NCBI GenBank assembly: GCA_944472135.2
Contig: OX235266.1
Coordinates: 18,432,186-18,496,185, forward strand
DNA from: Trichobilharzia regenti
Taxonomy: Eukaryota > Platyhelminthes > Trematoda > Strigeidida > Schistosomatidae
Length of the DNA: 64,000 bases
Direction of reading: 5' to 3'
The notes under the pieces are model-generated. The model had not been told where the DNA came from. It saw only the letters and a program-made list of their open reading frames with translations, and searched no databases. A program made the position numbers and the translations under genes. Numbering within the stretch: position 1 is the first letter of the stretch; the number at the start of each line of letters is the position of its first letter. Shown in pieces: positions 42,241 to 53,309 of this stretch.

Positions 42241-43239
42241 ATGGCAAGCCTCGAGAATGGCCCACTCAAATCAACCATCGACAATTTCCAGTTGTACGTT
42301 AGATATGTTGACGACATCTTTATCATCTGTGATGACGGTCACGATCTCAATCAACTACTGCAAATATTCAACAAATGCCATCCAGCCACAAAGTTCACTT
42401 TGGAAACTGAAAATGAATCTAAAATCCCTTTTCTTGATGTTGAGCTTACAAGGAGAGATGACGGAACTTTAAGAAGGTCAATCCATAGGAAACCGACTTG
42501 GAACGGACAATTAACAAGTTTCTACAGCTGGGTACCAATCAGTCGGAAAAGAAACCTAATTAAATCCCTTGCCACTCGCGTCAGACGCATCTGCAGCTCC
42601 GACACCATGGAAGAAGAACTAAACTTCCTGAAAGAAATCTTCATACAAAATGGCTACCCACCAAGATTTGTAGAGAAAAACATCAAACAGAAAAACCAAA
42701 AGCAAGAGACACTATCCGTGCCGAAAAAGATACTTTATATGAACCTAGACTTCAAAGGAGACCTATTTAGTGACGTCCTCAGAAGGAGAATTTCCACCTC
42801 TTTAGGAAGAACTTTCCCTGCGGCAACACTAAGAATAGTGTTCTCCAGTCGCCCGCTGATCTGCAGAAACCCAAAGGACAAGATTCCGCACATGACCACT
42901 TCTATGTGTATATATCAGTTCACCTGTTGCTGTGGAGCCAGGTACATCGGTCGTTCAACGCGCATCCTGTCTAAAAGGGTAAAAGAACACTATCCAGCGT
43001 GGCTACAGAAAGGAAATAATGGCCATATAAGGAGTGCAATAATCGAACATCTCGTCAATACTGGTCATTCCATCTCAACGAACGCCTCCTTCAAAGTAAT
43101 CTACAAAGTGAAGAACAACCTTCCAAAGACAGTACGATTCCGTCTTCTTTGCATCGCAGAAGCCCTAGCCATCCAGTTGGAGGAACCAGAACTATGCATA
43201 CAAAAGAAAATTATCCAACCACTTCTACTCGCATGGTAA
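42241..43239 (+). CDS. Penelope-like RT C-terminal part plus GIY-YIG (PLE-B), 332 aa
   Basis: This is the most complete Penelope-like frame in the window. The RT catalytic motif YVDD is at residues 22-25 (42304-42315). It is followed by FTLETENESKIPFLDVEL, RRSIHRKPTWNGQL and the thumb-like part. A GIY-YIG endonuclease starts near residue 221 (SMCIYQFTCCCGARYIGRST), and the C-terminus ends QKKIIQPLLLAW. Homology continues upstream of the first ATG to about 42219 (PLLADCF), so the start is internal and the element is 5' truncated before RT motif A. The catalytic aspartates and the IY...YIG pair look intact. In this class the GIY-YIG protein nicks DNA and the RT extends from the nick. No hammerhead with an intact core was found downstream. 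Confidence 0.9.
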   Translation: MASLENGPLKSTIDNFQLYVRYVDDIFIICDDGHDLNQLLQIFNKCHPATKFTLETENESKIPFLDVELTRRDDGTLRRSIHRKPTWNGQLTSFYSWVPISRKRNLIKSLATRVRRICSSDTMEEELNFLKEIFIQNGYPPRFVEKNIKQKNQKQETLSVPKKILYMNLDFKGDLFSDVLRRRISTSLGRTFPAATLRIVFSSRPLICRNPKDKIPHMTTSMCIYQFTCCCGARYIGRSTRILSKRVKEHYPAWLQKGNNGHIRSAIIEHLVNTGHSISTNASFKVIYKVKNNLPKTVRFRLLCIAEALAIQLEEPELCIQKKIIQPLLLAW

Positions 43240-43640
43240 CTACTCCTTTGATTTGACCTAACTTTTCTTTGTTTGTTTGATTTGACCTTACTTCTGTTTG
43301 TATGCTTATTTTTCTAACTTAAAACCCTTGTGTAATTCTGTATATTATTTTGTTTCCATGTACACCCTGAGCACAACTCATTCATCAAACTATTCATGCC
43401 ATTACGTAACTCTTATTTAACAATCATTTATGACAACTCATCACTTTTGTTGCTATCCTCTTATCAACATCCAATTCATCTGAACTTACTAATTGTATTT
43501 TCGTTTGACAAATTTAATGTATACACACACACACACACAAAATAACCATATATATTTGCGATTGTACAGCTATGAAAATGAATTCGCCGAAAAGAGACTC
43601 TTCGCTGAACTACTTGTCTTCTGTCTACTAATGACTAATC
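43240..43640 (+). mobile_element. PLE-B 3' UTR
   Basis: Non-coding tail of the preceding element, with repeated TTTGATTTGACC, an AC microsatellite at 43523-43538 and the terminal motif GCGATTGTACAGCTATG...CTCTTCGCTGAAC. The latter resembles a hammerhead remnant, but the core is not recognisable. Confidence 0.65.
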
Positions 43641-43649
43641 TAACTTTAT

Positions 43650-44630
43650 ATGTGAAAGTTTGTTATGACACTGGGGGGAGTGAGCAGCAGAAGCCTGCAG
43701 GTAAAGCAGGTTATTCAATTCTTATGCTGGTGTAGTTGTGTTCTCTAAGTTGGATGACAAACAAAAGGGTAGAAAAATCATCGGAGACAACCTGTCACCT
43801 CATCAGGGAGGAGCCATTAATACAATTATGGAGAATTCAAAAACCTTACTTTACATTTTATTTGGTGTGGAAGAAGTTTACTAGAAGGATAGTGAAACGT
43901 TTGTAGTTCAACCATTAGGCTCAAGGAAAGCAAATGACGCCGGTACCAAGGATATTATTGATTAGATTCCTTAATTTTTTTCTATGTGAAAACGAATACA
44001 AGGAGAACAGGATTAACTGAGAACAATAAGAAGTTCTTTCACGAAAATTAAATTGTGGTAACGATAGAAGGATAATGATCACAGAGAAATCAGGGATCAA
44101 ACGTATGCCTAGCTGGTGAATTTACGCTCTTGCTGGGACTTTTTTCAATCATTAAACAGTCTCGTAACAACATTTCAATCACGTCTGAGGCAGTGTAATT
44201 CGGAGACCTTAGAACACTGATGCCGTCGCGTAAACCAACTACCTAGCTCTCAACTCATTGTCTCATCACACTTGTGTTAAAACTGTGTAGCTCCTGAGAA
44301 TCCCTTCCCTGCACTGAATATTCCACTGAGTGATACGACAGTGGATTACCTCATGGACAAATCTCTTGTAAATTTCATCAGAAATTTCCAATTCAAGAAA
44401 CGTTCCATTGACACAACTACTGATACTAAGATAAAGGCAGGTATTTGCGCCATACTGAGCAAATAATATGACTGAGAACTAGTAGAGAGGATTTTAAGCT
44501 CACAGGAATTGTTCCTATATGATTGTGTTCTCTCAGCTGCAGGTTTTACATACGAATCTTTGATTACCTTTCGAAACAGGTTCTTCAAAGTTGGCTTCAA
44601 ATTCTAAGTGAATGGGAACAACCAGTACTA
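43650..44630. other. unannotated stretch
   Basis: No recognised gene. Short frames lack motifs. Confidence 0.4.
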
Positions 44631-44635
44631 TTGCG

Positions 44636-45045
44636 AATTTCACTGACTAGTGTGATGTGTCTAGTCCTTGGTGTTTGGTGCAGACTGAATTCTACCAGTC
44701 AGGTTTGCATTGTGACCTCCATTCTGGTTGCTCGTCATCACGGTGCACCTTGAACTGTTGGTGTTAGATGGTTGGAGGCAATCGGCAGGAAGTCTTGGAC
44801 CTACAGTCTTATAGGAGGTCAATCACAAGGCCGAATAGCTAAGTGGTGGTAACGTTTCTGACTGTAGAACTTCCTGGGTGATGAGAGTTTGAATCTCAGA
44901 AGGGATTTGAGCTCCTCTTTCAAGGTGATAGATACACCATGCTAATGAGTGCCAACTAGCAAAGAACCTAGGTCAGACAAGCTTCCTACCGATTGTCTCC
45001 AACCAACTAACACTAATGCAAATTACCAACCAATCACAATTAAGG
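44636..45045. mobile_element. gamma hammerhead SINE composite, partly deleted
   Basis: The left inverted-repeat sequence (44645-44700) and the minus-unit tail are present, but the rest of the minus unit is deleted after about 44805. A plus unit follows, with ribozyme block CTAATGAGTGCCAACTAGC then AAAGAACCTAGGTC (44952-44992). Core G5 and GAAA are altered. Confidence 0.7.
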
Positions 45046-45439
45046 TTGTCAGGAGGATTTATTATGCCTTTTGATGGAGAAGGAATTTAAATAAGTTCAC
45101 TTTAAATTGAAAGCCGCACTGAAAATACCGTCTAGGAAGATAGTGAAAGTCTCTCGATCAAGCTGTCTGGACCAGAGAATCTAACCACGTCGAAATGATG
45201 CAAACGTAGGGATCATTTGCGATTTTATTTCATTTATTCGGTTCAGGCAACTAACTTTATTGAAGAATGATCCAAAATTTAGAGCTTACCAACTACACTC
45301 GAAGAACTAATCAGAATAGCTGCGTTGTAAGTAGGGATTATAAATTTGAAAGTTATGTTTAAAAAGATGAAAGATTTAACGGAGGTTACTTCCCTTGCTT
45401 ATCTATAAAGCATCGTTTCGGCTGCAGGCGAAACGGATG

Positions 45440-46030
45440 AAGATGTTTAGGCTAGACAATCTCGGAAAGACAAGATACACCTTCATCAACCTGAGGCCAG
45501 TTTGGAAAACGTCTGCACTCAGTCAGAGTGAAGGACAAGATTCACATTTTCGACACAGATGCGAAGTCACTCAGACAATTCTTCTGTCACGGAAAGCCTT
45601 TTCCAACAAGTTACGAACTCCTATCAACAGCTGCCACCTTCTCTGGCTCCATACTGAAGATCAAATGGCCAGCCGGTCAGCCAGAAAGAATTAGCAACGA
45701 GAAGCTCTGGAAAGAAACCAACAGGCATGAGCCGATTGCTCAACATATACATATGTAAGCGAAAATGGAGATGGATTGATCGGATATACGTTTAGGAGAC
45801 CATCACTTGACGTCGCGTTCAATGCAGACCATCGCTCGTGTGTAATTCGAATGGGAAGCGACGATTGGGTCTTCCGTGCAAGGGTGACATGGAGGAGATA
45901 TTGTGGGAAGAAGAAGATGAAGGATTAGGCACCATTGTGGAACTAGCCAGCTGAAGAGGGCAGGAGGAAATAGAAGAAAGCGGAGCCATATCTTCCGCTC
46001 GAAACCCAAAGGAAGAATAAATAATGTTTA
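45440..46030 (+). pseudogene. RTE-like C-terminal part and 3' end
   Basis: Readable segments are LRPVWKTSALS, SGSILKIKWPAGQPERISNE and KLWKETNRHEPIAQHIHM (45500-45757). RKWRWID and the terminal coding region follow to about 45990, then a tail AACCCAAAGGAAGAATAAAT. Three frameshifts are visible. It is 5' truncated before the RT palm. Confidence 0.8.
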
Positions 46031-46034
46031 AAAA

Positions 46035-46970
46035 TCTTCAATGAATACTACCTACCTGAAACAGGGTGATCAACTTTGAAATGCTGTAAACTGTAGGTTT
46101 TAATAAATGCACACTAAACCTAGGAGGGACGTTGAAACCCTTATGCCGAAACTGCCACTTACCCTGGTCCTACATCATAACCTAATACCAACCGTAATTA
46201 TATCCTTTGAACTAAATCCTACATAACCTCAAACTTTTATCCTAGGTCGGCATTAAAGGTAACATTGTCTAAGATAAGACAACAGTGGAATCAAAGATCA
46301 GCCAGTGAATACAATTCATCTCGGAAAAGGAAAGATTTGATTGGTTTTCCAAGGTCATTCGTATTGCTATTCATCTAAGAGGTTATGCGTTTCACTCACT
46401 CACAGTGTCCTGAATCAAGCAGCTACAGGGAAACATAGAGCAATCAACTTAATGCTAGTCAGGTGTTAAATAGGGAATGAATTCCACTATGTAATTTAAA
46501 AATTATCACAAAAACCTTCTTTTCATACACTCATAGACGTTTTCACTTTCAAAGAACTTTTTATGTCCTCGGATTTTAACTCACTGACCTAGATAAGTTA
46601 AATAACTGATCATAAACCTGTTACGCTTGGGGTAAATTTTCATTTTCTTTACTAAGCTTAATCGATTTTAGCTTCAAATGAGATGAGATAATAGTGAATC
46701 CATTATGTGACGTGATGACGGTAAAATGTCACCCATAGACAAGTGATATACCCCGTTACACGACCAAGTAGATTGTGTCGAATACGAACCTAACGCGCTA
46801 ACTGAAACCGATCATTATGAAATTACCTTTCAGTAAAGCAATATCAACAATACCATTAGATCGCGAATTCATGAAAAGAGGACACAGAAAGCTTCTAATA
46901 TCTTAAGAACTGGTCAGAATAGCTGATAGGCGAATACTAGATTCTAAACTGTTGCTACACAGGGTTTTGG
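46035..46970. other. unannotated stretch
   Basis: No supported feature. Confidence 0.4.
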
Positions 46971-46974
46971 CTGA

Positions 46975-47280
46975 TTTGAAGTGGAAAATCATGACCAGTG
47001 AGGTCGACTGAAGTGAGTGTGAGGAGGAATGCTTACCGATGACTGTGGAAATTGACTGTGATGTTGCTATACATCATGTATGCCAGAAATTAGAATAAAT
47101 ATGATTAATTTGATTCCGTCCCATTGCCTGAATGGTTAGCAAGCTCGCCTTGGATTCAAAAGGTCCTGAGATCATGTATTTGATTTCTGGAGAGTCTCGA
47201 ATAACGATGAGACGCGCGTCCAGTACCACCTAATTTTCAGTAGTTCTCCAGTAGAAGTGAGTTCATGGTCAAACTCTTGA
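46975..47280 (+). mobile_element. beta-variant SINE, degraded
   Basis: Contains AAAATCATGACCAGTGAGGT, a tRNA-like head (CCCATTGCCTGAATGG) and a broken ribozyme block near 47195-47225 with CGATGAGACGCGCGTCCAGT. Confidence 0.55.
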
Positions 47281-47339
47281 TACTAATGACATAAGGATAA
47301 AACCTGAGCACTGTGGTAGGGTATAACTCCATTATGCAT

Positions 47340-48430
47340 AATAAGGAACTATATAGACAAATCGACGGTGTGACAATGGGGTCACCACTAGAACGTATTC
47401 TAGCCGACATTTTCCTTGAGAAACTAGAAATGGGCCTTTGAAGGATGTTATTAAGGAACTCGAATTTTATTGTCAGTACATGGATGATACATTGTTGATT
47501 ATGAAAAACGAGAAGGAAGCAAACAGCATCCTGGATAAATTTAACGAGGTACAATGAATTTTACTATTGAGAAAGTAAAAGACTCTAGTATTCCATTTTT
47601 AGACGTTCTTGTGACCAGGAAAGGGGATGGCATAATAAGAAGAAGTGTTTATAGAATACATACATCAACGAGCCAGTACATACATTTTCTCAGCTCTGTG
47701 CCCTTGAAATACAAACTCAATTTGATAAAGTGCCTGGTTCACAGGGCAAGAGCGACTTGCTTGGATGAATGTCTTGATGAAGAACTGAATAATATTAAAC
47801 GGTTGCTAAGCGAAAATGGTTATCCTGAAAAGTTTATTGATAAGAATATGAATCTGAAACCTAAGCAGTTCAATTTACCAACAGTTCCAAAAAAGGCCTT
47901 ATTCTTACAAATGCAGTTCCTTGGGGACAACACCAGTAAGATACTAAAACAGCGCTTTAGAAATGCGGTTATAAGGGCATTCCCTGCTGCCGAATAACGC
48001 TGTGTCTTCAAAACCACTCCTCTTTTGCGCTCGAGAGTAAAAGACAAACTGTCTAATTTCGCCTCTTCCATGTGTATCTACCAGTTAAACTGCTCCTGTG
48101 GAGCCAGTTAGTTGCAAAGGCCGTACAATTAGGCATGTTTCTCGTCGAATTTCAGAACATCACCCTGTATGGTTAGTTAAGTAAAGGACAAACAAAATCT
48201 ATTCGCAGTGCTATTCTATCTCATCTTGTGGAGGCAAAACACAAGATTGACGTTAACCATGCTTTCAGGGTCATTTACCGCATACCCACGAATCTCAATT
48301 TTGCCTTAAAAGTTCGACTACTAAATATTGCTGAGGCTGTGGGAATCTACATTAACAAGCCTAATTTATGCATCCAAAGTAAGTTAGTTCAGACATTATC
48401 CTTACATTGGTCATTCAGGTTTGAATAATC
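47340..48430 (+). pseudogene. Penelope-like element (PLE-B lineage) with RT and GIY-YIG parts
   Basis: Starts with LYRQIDGVTMGSPL (RT motif B region, 47350-47400), then an early stop. YMDD follows in another frame near 47479. The 147-residue frame 47554-47997 covers FTIEKVKDSSIPFLDVLVTR to the thumb-like part. After 48000 the GIY-YIG domain is broken: MCIYQLNCSCGAS near 48068-48106, and the YIG part shifted. The C-terminus (RLLNIAEAVGIYINKPNLCI QSKLVQ) is at 48310-48390. At least three frameshifts. This copy retains RT motifs B and C lacking in part elsewhere. Confidence 0.85.
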
Positions 48431-48637
48431 CTGAAGTTTTGTGCAATTTCTCTAATTTTAGTTGATATTCCATTCGCTACAATATCTTTATTACTATTAT
48501 AATCTAAGCATCTTTAATGAACTGTAATTCCATTGTGATCTTACTTTACAGATCGATATTATTTAAGAAACACTAATATTGTTATTGACTACTAATCTAG
48601 AATATTCTGTGTATATAAACATACAGATATCTTCAAA

Positions 48638-49280
48638 TGTTGGTTTGTAGGGATTTGATTGGTTTCAGGATTTCATCATGAGCTGACATTAGTTAGAGAA
48701 CTATTGGAAAACCAGTCAGGGAGTACTGGACAGCTGTTTCGTCCTAGTTTGGGACTCCTCAGCAGTACGCACCCACCGTCATCGTTTGAACCCAGGACCT
48801 TCCGGTTACAAGGCGAGCTCGTATACCATTAAGCCACTGAGACCCGATCCAATGGTCCTTGAATTCTAACTTCTGCCAATTCACGACATAGCGCGACCGC
48901 CAGCCAATGTCTTCGGCGAGTATTTGTCCTCACACCCGGCCTGCTGCACCCTACTGGTCACGACGTCCCACTGGAACCCAGGTAACTACCTACCTGAATA
49001 GGGCCAGTCGCCAGTGAGCATCTCATTGGTTTTCAAATGTTGGTTTGTAGGGATTTGGTTGGTTTCAGGATTTCATCATGAGCTGACATTAGTTAGAGAA
49101 CCATTGGGAAACCTGGGAGTACTGTAACTTGTACTTGTAACTTGTAACCGGAAGGTCCTGGGTTCGAATCCCGGTGGGCGCGTCCTGATGAAGAGTCCAA
49201 CTAGGACGAAACAGCTGTCCAGTAATCCCAGGTTTTCCAATGGTTCTCTAACTCATGTCAGCTCATGATGAAATCCTGAA
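48638..49280. mobile_element. beta hammerhead SINE: one full minus unit, a partial second unit and a plus unit
   Basis: A full minus unit spans about 49020-48638, with ribozyme 48768-48723, tRNA-like head and extended 5' part. Upstream of it in sense orientation is a partial second unit (49124-49020), repeating the family tail found at 48640. A plus-strand unit (about 49130-49280) abuts it, with good B box GGTTCGAATCC and ribozyme block CTGATGAAGAGTCCAACTAG. The partial unit begins at the base that follows the ribozyme cleavage site. Confidence 0.8.
48723..48768 (-). ncRNA. hammerhead ribozyme (beta family), all core bases and stems intact
   Basis: Sense stem I GTACTG (48768-48763) pairs with CAGTAC (48728-48723). 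The core CTGAGGA is at 48762-48756 (position 7 is free to vary). Stem II GTCC/GGAC is perfect with a CAAACTA loop, and GAAA is at 48740-48737. Stem III is the palindrome CAGCTG, and cleavage is predicted after TC (48730-48729). This is the best beta ribozyme in the window. Confidence 0.85.
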
Positions 49281-49329
49281 TACAGATATCTAATGGTAGA
49301 CCGAGAAGAGGAAATTATCGAAAAGGATA

Positions 49330-49480
49330 TTCTTTGGTCGATTATTTTGTGTTTTATAGATGTCTGAATGAATATTTTCGCCATAAAAAAATTTGTTTTG
49401 ATAAAATCACACAGTGTTATACAGTTATTTTTTACTGATGAAGTTTCGACCACAAATTATTGCTCTGTGGGACTTCTAAA
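49330..49480 (-). mobile_element. PLE-A 3' terminal fragment
   Basis: Matches the PLE-A end near 12030-12150 (AATCACACAGTGTTATACAG, CTGATGAAGTTTCGACCAC). Only the last 150 bases are present. Confidence 0.65.
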
Positions 49481-49534
49481 GAATTAATCTGCGATGATAG
49501 CAGGCATTTGATTGGACGCTGAATAGTAATTCCT

Positions 49535-50090
49535 GTCATACGTCTATTACTTTGTTTGGTGCAGACTGGATTCTATCATTTAAGTTTACAGCGTGGTGGC
49601 GGCTGGCCATCAAAGCGAACTCTGAATTCTGGTTATCAGACGGTTGGCCGCAATCGGCAGGAAGCATTGCCTTGATCTAGGTTTCGTGACTGTTGCAACC
49701 TCGTCAGCAAGGTATATCTGCATTCTTGTAGAACTTCGTATCCCTTCTGAGATTCAAACCCGTGTAACTAAGTGCTGCATTCAGACTGATAGAATTCAGT
49801 CTGCACCCATAACAGGAGCTAGACGTATAACATTAGTAATTTCCTGTTGCCCAATCAAAGTTTCCAATACGGTCCTACAGGAGGTCAGTTGCAAGCTCCA
49901 ATAGTTCAGTAATAGCGTCTCTAACTGAAGCAATCACTGGGTGACACTGGTTTGAATTTCAGAAGGGGAATGAATTGCTTCAATGTGGTTGCAGATACGC
50001 CTTGCTAGTTGGTGAGTGGCAACAAGAAGGAAATCTGGGTCCAATAGTTTCTGTCGATTGAATTCAATCACCTAGTGACACTAACTGAGA
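49535..50090. mobile_element. gamma hammerhead SINE composite with inverted repeats
   Basis: Same layout as 15444-16010. Inverted repeats lie around 49555-49580 and 49785-49810 (GCAGACTGGATTCTATCA type). Between them is a minus unit with tRNA-like head and ribozyme block 49670-49712, followed by a plus unit (49890-50060) whose ribozyme core is lost. Confidence 0.75.
49670..49712 (-). ncRNA. hammerhead ribozyme (gamma), one base lost at cleavage site
   Basis: CTGACGA (49707-49701) and GAAA are intact and CCTTG can face AAGG. However, GGTCCAAGG of the family reads GATCAAGG, and stem II is rearranged. Activity doubtful. Confidence 0.55.
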
Positions 50091-50094
50091 GTAC

Positions 50095-51460
50095 AGCCTT
50101 CGAATATAGTGAGAAAAAGAAAAGACGTAAGGAGTGGACGCGAACAACTTTTCGAATTAAGCCTAAGTTCATTAGATAATGTTGGGCAAAACTTAGAGAA
50201 ATAATTAGGCGTCTATATATATATATCGCCAACATGGCTACAGAAGTTCAAGGTGACCTACTTAGAGTTAAAACCGCAACATAAGCAGGAGTTTCGTCCC
50301 AAATTCAACGGTAAGAGATATCTGTTACTAATGCTATCCACAGGATCCATGATCATGGATGTGCTTTACTGAAGATTTCCAAAGTAGAATGCTCACCAAC
50401 GACGCAAGCCATTCAAGGTTCGATTCTTGGCCAACTCACGCCTAAACCTCAGCTAACCAAAAGTACACCCAGTTAAAAAGGGGTAAGGCTAGCAATCCCA
50501 GCCCTTAAAATCATCAACAATAACGCAAATATAATGTCAAAGCTCAAATTTGAAGCCCTATGATCATTCTTCTTCTTGCCAATTCAGCTATCACTCCTAA
50601 AAACACTGAAATATGTATATGTTTATATGCATGACGTCTTCATAACTATGTTTCAATCTTCTGTCTTCCTCTATTTTTTTTCTATGAATGACTTGTTTTC
50701 GTCATTATTACTTATACAGCTTAGACAAGCAGAAGGCAAGTGTGACTTTATCCTTTCACAGATGCCTATTCATTTATGAGTGTGTATGTGTGTTGTGTGT
50801 GTGTGTGCGTTTGTGAGTTCGTGTACTCCCAAGCGCATATTTATGCGTGACAGATCAGACTAGACTAAGATAAAACGGAATAAATTAGTGACAAAAATAT
50901 TTATCAAATAGCAACACCCTCACCACCACCACCAACACCAACAACACCCCAAAAAACTAGAGGAAAACGTCCAGAAAGCTGAGAAGAAGGAAAGAAAGGG
51001 TGAAACGATATCATGGATGTTGTTCTTTCTTCCCTCACTTACTCTTTCTCCTCCTTCCTACTTATACTCAGCTGCCTTCCATGTATACTTGCTGACACGG
51101 GAAAAAGAGAACGAAATAGCTAGCTACGCAATCAGATGTAGGCTTATTCATTGTCATATGGAATGTGTTAAACCACATCAAGAAAAAAACTACAAGAGAG
51201 ACTGTATGATTTATAGAATCAGTTAGCTAGACGGATAGAAATAAGACACAGAGAGAGAGAGAGATTGTTCAAGTTAACTAATCGTTCACTGGGTTTTGAT
51301 TTTCTGGTGTATTGTTTCGCCCGCTTTATTTACATAAGAATCGATAGATGCAATTACTTGATTGCTACTCCTTTTGATGTGAAAGTAAAGCGTATTTTAT
51401 CAAAAATTGTGACAGAGTTTAAGTCTACTCAATCGAGGATAATTTACATGTTTTATGGTG
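50095..51460. other. unannotated stretch with microsatellites
   Basis: Holds AT, TG (about 50780-50812), CAC/AAC (50917-50950) and GA (51249-51264) runs. No gene recognised. Confidence 0.4.
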
Positions 51461-51464
51461 TTCT

Positions 51465-51995
51465 GTGGGTAACAACAAAATTCAGATTTTCAAACAACAA
51501 AAAACGCGTCAAGTCAGTCGTCTCTTCTATACGGACCAGAAACTTTGCAGGTGGGTCACAAAGAAGATTTCCATTAGCCTGTTGCAGACCTTTACTAACA
51601 ACTCTCTTCGTCCTATACCGAAGATCAGATGGCCAGGGTGGAAAGAAACTATGGGAACAAACAAAACGAGAACCAGTCGCTGGCCCAACACATATACAGG
51701 AGAATGTGGAGATAGATTGGACACTACTCGCTGAGGAAGCCGCCGGGTGACATCGCGAGCGCGTCAGGCCATTAATCGAATGGAACCAGGCCGAAAGGGA
51801 TGCGGCGAGTGGGGCGTCGGTGTGAGGGTGACATGGAGGAGATTGTGTGAAGAGGAGTTGAAACAGTATGGACTAATATGGATGATGCAGGTGAAAAGTA
51901 CAGCAGAAGGAAGACAGAAGCAAGTGGAGACGTGCAGCTGAAGCCCTATGATTCACTAGGAACCTAAGGGAACAATAATAATAATAATAATGGGT
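51465..51995 (+). pseudogene. RTE-like C-terminal part with intact 3' terminus
   Basis: PKIRWPGWKETMGTNKTR (51610-51670), then in the next frame KLWEQTKREPVAGPTHI, then EMEPGRKGCG and VTWRRLCEEELKQYG. The 3' end reads GCAGCTGAAGCCCTATGATT and CTAGGAACCTAAGGGAACAA, followed by AAT repeats (51972-51990). Frameshifts near 51650 and 51750. This terminus is the reference used for SINE-V tails. Confidence 0.8.
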
Positions 51996-52069
51996 AAATT
52001 AGCGAACAAGCCAGTGACTTCAAGAAGGAATAATGTAGACTATAGATTGCGTAAAGGATGTTTGATGGA

Positions 52070-53122
52070 ATAGTACTTTGTTTCGATTGGCAGTTCAACT
52101 GCTGAAGTCCTGGAAGGCAGCAGGACCAGATGGAATCCCCCCCCCGACGAAGCACAGCAAACAGCGCTAGAGGCTGGACTGAATGTTTTCACGTCATTAC
52201 TGCAAAGGGGTTAGAAGGAAGGAAGGGTGCCTACCAACCGAAAAAAGCCTACTTTGTCAAGTTAGCGAGGAAGAGTGAGTCTAGCTTGCCAGTGTAAGAA
52301 CTGGCGTGGAATAGTGCTCTTGTTAAAGTCAGGTAAAATACTATGTCATATCATCCTGGAGGGAATAAAAGATGCACTGAACGCAGAACTTTGTCAGGTG
52401 GAACGAGGTGGATTCACCGAAAGTAACCCTACTCATCACCATCGGACAAAGTATAGAATGACAGTCACACCTACTTCAACAACTTTACTGACTTCAGAAA
52501 AGCCTTCGACAGTACTGACTGAGAAGCAATTTGGAAACCACTTAAAGTATATGGAGTAACTCAACTTCTTATCAACCATGTTCAACAGATACGTGACACT
52601 GCCACGTGTCAGGTTAGCCACAATAGAAATCTTGGTAAGGCATCCGAAAAAAATACAGGAGTAAGAAAAGACTATGTGTTTATTATCATGGATCACGCTC
52701 CTAATCGTTGCACACTGGAGGATTATGTCTCATACTGTGCCCGCGAAGCGATGAGACAGGGATAGGCTGGACCACCGAGATGAAGAATCCAGAAGATCTG
52801 GATTTCATACGTGAATGATTTTATGTTTAATGTCACACAAACTTGAAGACTTGCAGGCGAAGATCAACAGACTGACAGATGAAGCAGGGAGTGAAGACAG
52901 GATTCCGAGTGAACATTGAGAATGCGGAGGTGATGAAGCTAACTAGCCAACCAACAGCAACAGCAACAACAACAACCAGCATCAATCAACACCCTGACTG
53001 GAGAGGTTTGACAAGGGTTACTTCTTGGCTTCAACTATCTAGCAGGCATGGTTTCAGTCACATGCAGTCGAAATGGATAAAAATGTTAAAACTAGGGGAG
53101 AATTGGAAAGGCAAAGGACACC
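52070..53122 (+). pseudogene. RTE-like reverse transcriptase region, decayed
   Basis: Starts with AVQLLKSWKAAGPDGIPP (52087-52145), interrupted by a C10 run at 52138-52147. It continues through broken RT motifs (LLQQLY.LQKSLRQY, LNHVQQIRDTATCQVSH) and PEDLDF near 52790, to a region comparable with 20.5-20.8 kb. It stops at about 53120 where SINE-T begins. It belongs to a different copy from the 3' end directly upstream, because the order is reversed. Confidence 0.75.
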
Positions 53123-53123
53123 T

Positions 53124-53309
53124 TCATCAGTGGCACAGTGGTTAGGACTCTCGCCGACCATGCACATGGTTTGAGGTTCGAGCCCCCGCCGACGCACACC
53201 TGATATCTATGGTGGGCCTGCAAAATTTGGGGCTACCGATATCCATGCTGAAAATTCCATACTTGTACCAAAATTGCAGTGTAGAATCAAGCTGTAAATA
53301 AAAAAAAAC
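53124..53309 (+). mobile_element. SINE-T copy, plus strand
   Basis: Full copy: A box TGGCACAGTGG at 53131-53141, B box GGTTCGAGCC, then the body. The LINE-A-like tail (GCTGAAAATTCCATACTTG, 53248-53266) is followed by AATAAAAAAAA at 53297-53307. The only plus-strand copy. Confidence 0.9.

Noticed and set aside
51265..51750. 161-residue frame
   Set aside because: Mixes non-coding upstream sequence with frame-shifted RTE C-terminus; not a separate gene.
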